A stretch of 64,000 nt of DNA, taken from positions 1-64,000 of the forward strand of contig CAJQUN010001251.1 of assembly GCA_907163345.1 (NCBI GenBank), read 5' to 3'. Within the stretch, counting starts at the first letter, position 1; each line of letters opens with the position of its first letter. The notes under the pieces were generated by a model. It saw only the letters and a program-made list of their open reading frames with translations. It had not been told where the DNA came from and ran no database searches. A program made the translations under genes and the position numbers. Positions 56,439 to 64,000 of the stretch are shown here, piece after piece. This DNA comes from Haberlea rhodopensis. Lineage: Eukaryota > Streptophyta > Magnoliopsida > Lamiales > Gesneriaceae.

Positions 56439-56930
56439 ATGACAACCCGAGCGCAATCTGTCCAGATTCTCAGTATGGAGCAAGAAATTGAGAAGCTCAA
56501 GGAAGCTAAAGCTGAACTGATAGAAGTTGCGGAACATCTGAGAGGCGATGTCCATAGAATTAGCTACTATCATCATCAAGCTAATGAGCAGCTTGAGGAA
56601 TCTAAGGAAGAAGTAGCTAGAAAAGACGAACTCCATAGGACTGCAGAGGAAAAATGCGTAGTCCAAAGACAGCAGTTGGATCAAATGGCTGATCATATTC
56701 TCACACTTCAAAATACGAACCATCGCCTGTCTGTAAGAAGCAATGGTTACTGGGGTATAGTCACTCATCTCCTGAATGTCAACAGTGATCTAAGGGAAGC
56801 CAATGATCACATGAGAAATCTTCTGGATGTTGTCGATTCAGATGAAGATTCAGACGAAGACCCTGAGGAAGAACCCATGCAGGAAGATGTCGTAGAAGAA
56901 TTAGGAAGTGGAGAAGTGATAGATCCATAG
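56439..56930 (+). CDS. Extra ORF upstream of gag: coiled coil with acidic tail
   Basis: This intact 163-codon ORF starts at ATG 56439 and ends TAG at 56930, 193 bases before gag. Residues about 10-110 are rich in Glu, Gln, Leu, Lys and His with heptad-like spacing (MEQEIEKLKEAKAELIEVAE), predicting a coiled coil. The last 30 residues are acidic (DSDEDSDEDPEEE). There is no zinc finger, protease or matrix motif. I do not recognise a named domain. It is the only undamaged reading frame of element F apart from short pieces, which suggests either that it is short and escaped mutation by chance or that it is selected. Function unknown; a partner of Gag or a chromatin-targeting factor is speculation. 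Confidence 0.7.
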   Translation: MTTRAQSVQILSMEQEIEKLKEAKAELIEVAEHLRGDVHRISYYHHQANEQLEESKEEVARKDELHRTAEEKCVVQRQQLDQMADHILTLQNTNHRLSVRSNGYWGIVTHLLNVNSDLREANDHMRNLLDVVDSDEDSDEDPEEEPMQEDVVEELGSGEVIDP

Positions 56931-57123
56931 TTCTTAGAAGCTTTGTTTAGGAGTTTTGTTTTCAATTTATTTCAATATTCAGCATTTTCCTTTTCAGTAG
57001 TTGTGATAAACATTTTTCCAGTGATTAATAAAAGTATCATTTTTGTTTATCATGTCTTCTTTATCTTTCTGCTATCGTTATACCTTCTGCGCAAAGATTT
57101 TAGATCTTTATATATTGTAGGAA

Positions 57124-58133
57124 ATGGCCGGACGTCCTACTCGCAGCAATCGTAATCCCAACTATGATGTTCCTCCCAACTCTAATGAGGAGAGAACTAA
57201 TGGAAATCAGAATCCTCCACCTGCACCGCCACAACCTCCGAGGGTGGGACTAAGTCGTGAAGACTTGGCAGCAATAGCCACCATTGTGGCCACAACACTT
57301 CAAGGTTTGAATAACCCTGCTGTTAATCAACCTCAAGCACAACCAGCACGTCCGCAAGGTGTAAAGTACCACTATGAATCGTTGCGGAAGAACAGAGTTC
57401 CAACCTTTGATGGCAACTCAGACTCGGAGATGGCCCAGAACTGGCTGAAGCAGATAGAGAACCACCATAGACTGTTGGAGGTACGGGATGATATCAAGGT
57501 GGAAGTTACCACGTCTTTTCTCATCGACCAAGCTGGAAAGTGGTGGGAAAACGTGTCACCGTTAATGCAAGAAACAGGACCAGTTACATGGCAAAGGTTC
57601 CGAAGTACCTTTCTAAAGCAGTACTTTCCAACTGCGGTCCAGAACCAGAAGCTGCGAGAGTTTGAAAACCTGACACAGACTCCAGACATGACAGTGGTAG
57701 ATTATACCGCGAAGTTCAACTCGCTGGGAACATACGCGCCGAGCATAATGGCAGACGAGTCTCTTAAACTGCATCGCTTCAGGATTGGACTGAACAGTCG
57801 TATCCAATCCGCCCTTGCGATTTTCGAAACCGCAAATTTTGGAGATCTGATGGGAGCAGCCATCGGGCTGAAGCAGACATTAAGCGTCGCGAGGAAGAGT
57901 TTAAACGCAAGCGACCCTCCACCAATCAGCATACCTCTAGTAATCAAAACTTCAAGAGGCCTAGTCCGTCCAGCAACCAGCAAAGGGGACCCATAGTAGG
58001 CCCAACTCAACAGAGGTACCCTAAGTGTTCGAACTGTGGATTCAACCATCTAGGGGAATGTCTCAGAGGAAAAGGTGCATGTTTCCGATGTGGGAAGACA
58101 GGCCACCGAATTGCTGAGTGTCCCGAACCTGAT
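57124..58133 (+). pseudogene. Element F gag, frameshifted before the zinc knuckles
   Basis: The first frame (57124-57996) begins MAGRPTRSNRNPN, has a proline-rich linker and the retrotransposon gag domain (WLKQIENHHRLLEV, WWENVSPLM, FRSTFLKQYFP). Near 57860-57870 one base appears lost. The correct continuation then lies in the next frame, where two zinc knuckles (CSNCGFNHLGEC and CFRCGKTGHRIAEC, about 58024-58125) precede the protease. As sequenced the product would lack RNA-binding knuckles and stop at 57996. Confidence 0.85.
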
Positions 58134-61100
58134 ATGAGGGGGACGACTGTAAGGAATAACGGTCCTCCTAGTAAACCAAATGAGACTAAGCCGAACACCA
58201 GAGTGTTTGCTATAACGCGAGAAGAGGCCGAGGACGCAAACGACGTTGTGGCAGGTACCATTTATTTAAACGAATTACCTGCGTATACATTATTTGATTG
58301 TGGTGCCACGCACTCGTTTATATCTAAGAGGTTTGCTAAGAAACTAGCCCTTAAGTCTGAACTGCTTAGCGAACCATATAACGTAGCAACACCAGCCAAT
58401 AAGACCCTTATAGCACATAGCATACACCGAGATTGTAATCTTAGTATTAATGAAATCAAGTTTAATGCTGAGCTAATTCAACTCAAAATGGTGGATTTTG
58501 ATGTTATATTGGGAATGGATTGGCTATCCAAACATCATGGAGTAGTAGACTGCCGTAACAAGAATGTTAAACTACGGACTCCAGACGAGAAAGAGATCGT
58601 ATACCACGGCAAAACTAAGGAACGAAAATTCCTTCTGTCAGCAGCACAAACGTGGAAAGCTGTGAAGAACGGTGAAGAAGTTTACCTAGCTACAATAAGC
58701 GAGGTTAAAGAGGAAGATGAACCCAGGATAGAAGACATACCCGTTGTACAAGAATTTCCGGATGTCTTTCCTGAAGAGCTGCCCGGTTCTGTTCCAAACC
58801 GAGAATTGGAATTTGATATTAATTTGGTGCCAGGGGCTACACCAATTTCTAAGGCACCATACCGAATGGCTCCAGCCGAACTGAAGGAACTTAAGGAACA
58901 ACTGCAGGAGTTATTGGACAAGAAACAAATCAGACCAAGTGTATCCCCATGGGGAGCTCCAGTGTTGTTTGTAAAGAAGAAAGACGGGAGCATGAGATTG
59001 TGCATCGACTACAGAGAGCTGAATAAGATCACAATCAAGAACAAGTACCCTCTTCCAAGGATAGATGACCTGTTCGATCAACTCAAAGGCGCTAAAGTGT
59101 TTTCCAAGCTCGATTTAAGGACAGGCTATCACCAACTAAAGATTAAAGCAGAAGACGTGCCGAAAACCGCATTTAGAACACGGTATGGGCATTACGAGTT
59201 CACGGTAATGCCATTTGGCTTAACAAACGCGCCAGCTGTATTCATGGATTTAATGAATCGTGTATTCAAGCCATTCCTGGACGACTTTGTAGTAGTGTTC
59301 ATCGACGATATACTCATTTACTCGTCGAACAATGAAGAACACGAACGACACCTTCGTCTTACGCTCCAGACACTAAGAGAGAAAGAACTCTACGCCAAGT
59401 TTAACAAATGTGAATTTTGGCTAGAAAGTGTATCTTTCTTAGGTCACATCATATCAAAGGAAGGCGTATCAGTGGACCCTAAAAAGGTAGAGGCAGTTTT
59501 AGATTGGCCTAGACCAACGACAGTGACTGAAATCCGAAGCTTCTTGGGATTAGCTGGTTACTACCAGAAGTTTGTCGAATGATTTTCGTCAATAGCAGTA
59601 CCTCTTACCAGGCTCACACAAAAGAACGCAAAGTTCATATGGAGTGAAGAATGTGAGAAGAGCTTTGAGATTTTAAAGGAAAAGCTCTCATCTGCACATG
59701 TACTGGTATTACCAACGGAAGACATGAGTTTCACTATTTATAGTGATGCATCTAAAGAAGGACTATGATGTGTACTCATGCAGGAAGGAAGAGTGATTGC
59801 TTATGCTTCAAGACAGCTCAAGCCCCATGAGCAAAACTACCCTACACATGACCTCGAGTTAGCCGCAGTAATGTTCGCCTTGAAGATTTGGAAACACTAT
59901 CTGTATGGCGCCAAGTGCGAAGTGTTCACGGACCATCAAAGCCTCAAGTACTTGTTCACTCAGAAGGAACTCAACATGAGGCAGAGACGATGGATCGAAC
60001 TTCTAAAAGACTACGATCTCACTATTAGCTATCACCCCGGCAAGGCAAACAAAGTAGCAGATGCTTTGAGCCGGAAAGGCAAAGGGAAAATAATCTTAGC
60101 TTCGGTCTCAGCTCAACCTTGTCTTCGAGAGACCATCAAGCTAAGCCAAGATCAAGATCCGAGCCTAACCAAGCTAAAAGAACAAGTCAGGGAGAAGGAA
60201 ATTACTGACTTTGAGATCGATAACAAGGGAATTCTGTGGATGAAAGGACGATTGTGCGTGCCAGATGTGAACAACATAAGACAAGAAGTAATGTCTGATT
60301 TTCAGTCCACCCTGGGAGTACAAAGATGTACAAGGATTTGAAGGAAAGTTTTTGGTGGAACGCAATGAAAAAGGACGTAGCTGAATTCGTCGCCCGATGC
60401 TTGGTATGTCAACAAGTTAAAGCTGAGCATCAAAGACCCGGAGGACTTCTTCAACCTCTGGAAATCCCTGAATGGAAATGGGATCACATCTCCATGGATT
60501 TTGTCGTGGGACTACCAAAGTCAAAGCAGAGCCATGACGGAATATGGGTAATTGTTGACAGACTAACCAAGTCAGCACACTTCCTACCAGTCCGCATGAA
60601 CTACAACTTGGATAAGTTGGCAACACTATATATGGACAATATAGTGAGATTGCATGGAATCCCAGTGAGCATACTATCGGACCGAGATCCCAGATTCGTG
60701 TCGCGTTTCTGGAAAAGCTTTCAGCAAGCTATGGGAAGTAAGGTAACTCTTAGCACGGCTTATCACCCACAAACTGATGGCCAGACGGAGAGGACTATCC
60801 AAACCCTCGAAGACATGCTAAGAGCTTGCGTATTAGACTTCACGGCAAATTGGAGCGAGCTTTTACCGCTAGTCGAGTTCGCTTACAATAACAGCTACCA
60901 TAGTAGCATTGGGATGGCGCCATACGAAGCACTCTATGGGCGCAAATGTCGATCACCATTATACTGGGATGAAGTAGGAGAAAGAGCTATCACAGGACCG
61001 GAGTTAGTACAAGCTACTACCGACAAGATAGCTATTATCAGAGATAGACTTAAGACAGCCCAGGACCGACAGAAAAGTTGGGCTGACCTGAAAAGGAGAC

Positions 61101-61600
61101 CCGTGGATATAGAGATTGGTGAGAAAGTCTATGTAAAGATTTCACCAATGAAATGAGTAATTAGATTCGACAAAAAGGGAAAGCTGAACCCAAGATATGT
61201 GGGACCGTTTGAAGTTTTAGAAAAGGTGGGAACGCTAGCATACAAAATAGCACTACCGCCAAATCTGTCAAGAATTCACAATGTCTTCCACGTATCACAA
61301 CTAAGGAAGTACATTGCCGACCCAAGTCATGTACTTGAAGCAGAACCCCTAGTAACTCAAGGGAACTTAGACGAGACATTGAATTATGAAGAAATCCCAA
61401 TCCGTATTCTGGATACCAAGGATCAAGTTCTGAGAAGAAGGATCATTCCTTACGTCAAGGTCCAATGGTCAAACCATACGGAAAGAGAAGCTACTTGGGA
61501 AATGGAAGAATCGATGCGGGAAAAATACCCATATCTTTTCCATGATCAAGCCGACTCGAGTTTCGAGGACGAAACTTCCAATAAGGAGGGAGGGATGTAA
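58134..61600 (+). pseudogene. Element F pol with three TGA stops and one deletion
   Basis: Domains in order: retropepsin (DCGATHSFI near 58297), RT (RMAPAELKELKEQL, YPLPRIDDLFDQL, FIDDILIYS), RNase H (YSDAS near 59740, FTDHQSLKYLFTQ), integrase zinc finger (CLVCQQVK), catalytic core (DFVVGLPKS, SDRDPRF, TAYHPQTDGQTE) and a chromodomain-like end (TEREATWEMEESMREKYPYLF as separate motifs). Stops are TGA at 59580, 59766 and 61154. Each stands where element B, a relative in this window, has Gly. Near 60297-60302 a deletion of about 14-16 bases shifts frame. The final TAA (61598-61600) lies in the 3' LTR. Confidence 0.9.
61583..61595 (+). other. Polypurine tract of element F
   Basis: AAGGAGGGAGGGA directly precedes the 3' LTR. 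It overlaps the last codons of pol. Confidence 0.85.
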
Positions 61601-63199
61601 AAACCCGGATTTGAGGTTATCCAACATCCGAGGTAATTGTGGCAAGTTAAACTCTTTTATAATTAACTAAAATTATATTGTGTTAGAGTTTAACTAGAAC
61701 TCTAATTTGATTAAGATGGATTAATAAAGTGCCCTAGTGGGAATCAAATTCTTGTTAGAAGTTGTTTCAAATCTCCTAAACTCTAGCCAAGAGTTTCAAT
61801 ACACCAAGGAGTCCTCATTCATCTCAAACTCTTCCTTTAATCCATCAAAGTGCAGCAGCTTGGATCAATCAAAAATCAGATCTATATCATCGCTTATCTG
61901 CTCAGATTTGGCCCCAAGATTTCGATATATTCCACCTCTTCCAAACTCCTCAAAAATTCAGCAACAATTATTTGTCAAGTTCCAGCCAATAAGAAGCCAT
62001 AAAGAGTCCACAAAAATTCAACATAATTGCACCAAACTTTCGGTTAACTTTCAGCAATAAAATCTGGTTTTTATCACAACAAATCTGCACAGATTTGCTC
62101 CTATAATTTCGATAGTTTGCACCTCTAAAACTCCTTGAGTTTTGTCCCAACCATTAGCTATGAATAGGGCTATCATTGGTAGTATTCTTCATCACAAACT
62201 CAGCCTCCCAGCAGCATCTATTCCATCGAAAGTTTCACCCACAAGCCGAGAGAATTCTGCACCATTTACCAGCGAGTTATGCGAGAACTAAACCGAGTGT
62301 TCTTGGCCAAGTTTCCAGCAACCATAACCAAGGAATCGAGCCATAATTCCGTCCAAGTTTTTACAGAAACGCCTCAACATCTCAGCCATCGTTTTATTCA
62401 GCAAGTTCCGTTCGTGTGTTTCTGTCTCTGATCGAACGAAACATTGGCAGAAGTTGTTTGACAGCAAGCCGCAGACTTCACGTCTGTTTTCCAGAATTTA
62501 ATCAAGTTTTTCCAGCACTGAAACTGAGGGATCCTTGATCAATCGTCAACGCCTTGTTCCATCGATTTACCAGCGAGTTTTGTGAGATAAAAACCGAGAG
62601 AGTCTTGGCCTTAAATCAGCACCTGAACCACCGATTGTTCCAGCACTTGTTCGAATCAAATCCTATCAAAATCCGGTTCGAGAAAGGCTAAGAATTTAGC
62701 CCTTGTTGTTCGGATAGTTATCGAAAGCCAAGGAAGATTTGAATCTGTTCGTTTCGTACCGTCGATTACCCAAACACGCATCAAGCACTGTAAGTGGGCT
62801 TTTGTTATGTATATTCGTTTCGTTTTCTAAAATCTTATAGTATGTTTTAAAATTCCCAATCGATATGTATTATGTTGAAATTATGAAAGTATTATTTTGT
62901 AAGCACGCTAAACTCGAAATCTAATTGGATTTGGATCCCCATGACCCTGATGCGGTGGGATGTAACCGCTAAAAGAACCTTATACGGTGGTAATCCGTTG
63001 TTTCTGGATTATCCAGACCCTTTATTCGTGGGTTAGCCGATGTTATGACCTCATCTCTAGGAGGGTTAAGTCTAGAGACTGATATATTTATGGAATATAG
63101 ACTGGTTTTCAGTTGTTATGATATTACGAGGCTTATTGGTTTCCTAGTTGTAATGGAAGCCAATGCCGGTGTTATCGACCCCGGTCTCGGGGCGTGACA
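61596..63199 (+). repeat. 3' LTR of element F (1,604 bp, internal deletion)
   Basis: This copy lacks 417 bases that correspond to 55175-55591 of the 5' LTR and has five extra bases (CCGCTAAA in place of CAA) near 62966. The deletion joins GACTGATAT to ATTTATGGA with one base of overlap. Confidence 0.93.
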
Positions 63200-63204
63200 C
63201 ATTG

Positions 63205-63973
63205 CTTCCTTGAAAGTAGCCGGATCCTTTTCCAACAGATATGTTAGAAAATCCGAGTCAAAAGATTTTTCTTTTCTCGCTCTTTTGCTTCGTCTAGGCG
63301 ATTCTACATTCTCTTGAGATTCTCTATCCCCCACATTTCTCTCAACATTGGTTTCAGGCATTGTCGGAGTTTTGTGGGGAAAGATTTCCTCAAAGAACGA
63401 AGCATCCATAGCCTCAATGATAGTATTTACATGCATTTCTGCATTATCTGATTTGTGCACCAGAAAACGATAGACACTACTATCTTGCGCATATCCGATA
63501 AATACACAATCTACTGTCTTAGGTCCTATCCTAGTCCGTTTAGGAGGAGGAATTGGTACCTTTGCTAGACATCCCCAAACCCTTAAAAACTTGTAGCTAG
63601 GTGCACGACCTTTCCACAATTCATAAGGCGTTTTATCCAACTTTTTTTATGTGGTACTCTGTTTAGCACATAGTTGGCGGAAAGCAGAGCTTCTCCCCAC
63701 AAATTCGTAGGTAAGTAAGTCAGAACTTATAAGCATTGCATTCATCATTTCCTTAAGCATTCTATTCTTCCTTTCAGTAATACCATTTTGCTCGGGAGAA
63801 TAAGGCACAGTAGTTTGATGAATAATGCCACTCTCAGCATATATTTGTGCAAATGGTGACTCATATTCACCGCCTCGATCACTTCGAAGAATTTTAATCT
63901 TTTTATCAAGTTGATTCTCAACTTCATTCTTATAGTGAATGAACATATCAATTGCTTCGTCTTTACTTCTCAT
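63205..63973 (-). pseudogene. Element E integrase
   Basis: Two open pieces, 63647-63973 and 63205-63640, encode the copia integrase core (LRSDRGGEYESPFAQIYAESG split between motifs, SPEQNGITERKNR) and C-terminal segment (TPYELWKGRAPSYKF, VFIGYAQDSSVYRFL). They are separated by a frameshift in a T run near 63640-63650. The lower end of the second piece continues into the RT at 53687 once element F is taken out. Confidence 0.87.
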
Positions 63974-64000
63974 TAAGTAGACATAACAAACCGCCTCTAG

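Larger units (their letters stand above)
53690..63199 (+). mobile_element. Element F: gypsy (Tekay/Del-like) element inserted in element E
   Basis: LTRs at 53690-55705 and 61596-63199 start TGTAAAAACCCGG and end GGGGCGTGACA. CATTG flanks both sides (53685-53689, 63200-63204). Order on the plus strand: LTR, PBS, leader, an extra coiled-coil ORF, gag, protease, RT, RNase H, integrase with chromodomain-like end, polypurine tract, LTR. By eye the LTRs are identical except for a 417-bp deletion and a 5-bp indel, so insertion is recent. Yet gag-pol has two frameshifts and three TGA stops, so it must have been mobilised in trans or copied while already defective. Confidence 0.93.
51170..64000 (-). 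mobile_element. Element E: copia retrotransposon, running off the right edge
   Basis: On the minus strand integrase (63205-63973), RT and RNase H (52143-53687), polypurine tract and 3' LTR (51573 downward) appear in the Ty1/copia order. Gypsy element F (53690-63199) interrupts pol. The 5' LTR, gag and protease lie beyond 64000. The outer LTR end near 51170 is estimated, because the second LTR is not in view. Confidence 0.85.

Noticed and set aside
59580..61156. Genuine recoding of TGA as an amino acid in element F
   Set aside because: The kinesin and SAM synthetase use the standard code, and the same region also has frameshifts, so the stops are better read as lesions. The pattern is still reported as odd.

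Overview
This is nuclear DNA from a flowering plant, most likely a eudicot. The evidence is spliced genes with GT-AG introns in AT-rich DNA, a plant-type S-adenosylmethionine synthetase with a 5'UTR intron, a long plant kinesin-12 (POK-type) gene, and dense nested retrotransposons of plant copia, gypsy (Tekay/Del-like) and LINE types. I cannot name the species.

Region by region. 1-3.1 kb: a probable solo LTR (488-2901) holding an array of GATCGATC-type palindromes and a 34-base C run. 3.1-14.4 kb: element A, a gag-only copia-like LTR element with TATTC target duplications and LTRs full of CGCC/GGCG hairpins. It is split by element B (6447-12911, minus strand), a gypsy element that has lost most of its 5' LTR, its PBS and most of gag. 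14.4-15.7 kb: intergenic. 15668-41480: a POK-type kinesin-12 gene of about 30 exons, plus strand. Its introns hold two antisense insertions: a copia element invaded by a near full-length LINE (22062-28983) and a copia element with CAACA duplications (34237-39417). A third insertion, a truncated LINE in sense, sits in or next to coding sequence near 31.55-32.18 kb. 42.2-46 kb: a decayed SAM-dependent methyltransferase gene on the minus strand, broken by a hAT-type MITE with an 8-bp target duplication. 48.5-49.7 kb: an intact S-adenosylmethionine synthetase gene. 51.2 kb to the right edge: copia element E (minus strand), cut inside its pol by gypsy element F (53690-63199, CATTG duplications).

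Only two ordinary genes are convincing. SAM synthetase looks fully functional. The kinesin has a complete set of motor exons but three warning signs: a changed P-loop glutamine, a LINE that replaces tail sequence, and an exon phase mismatch at 33.77/33.86 kb. The rest is a layered record of retrotransposition.

The most unusual signal is gypsy element F. Its LTRs look identical apart from one 417-bp deletion and one 5-bp indel, which indicates recent insertion. Yet its gag-pol carries two frameshifts and three in-frame stops, all three TGA at glycine positions. It also has an intact extra ORF upstream of gag, encoding a predicted coiled coil with an acidic tail. This suggests an element that was already defective when it moved, carried by proteins from a relative.
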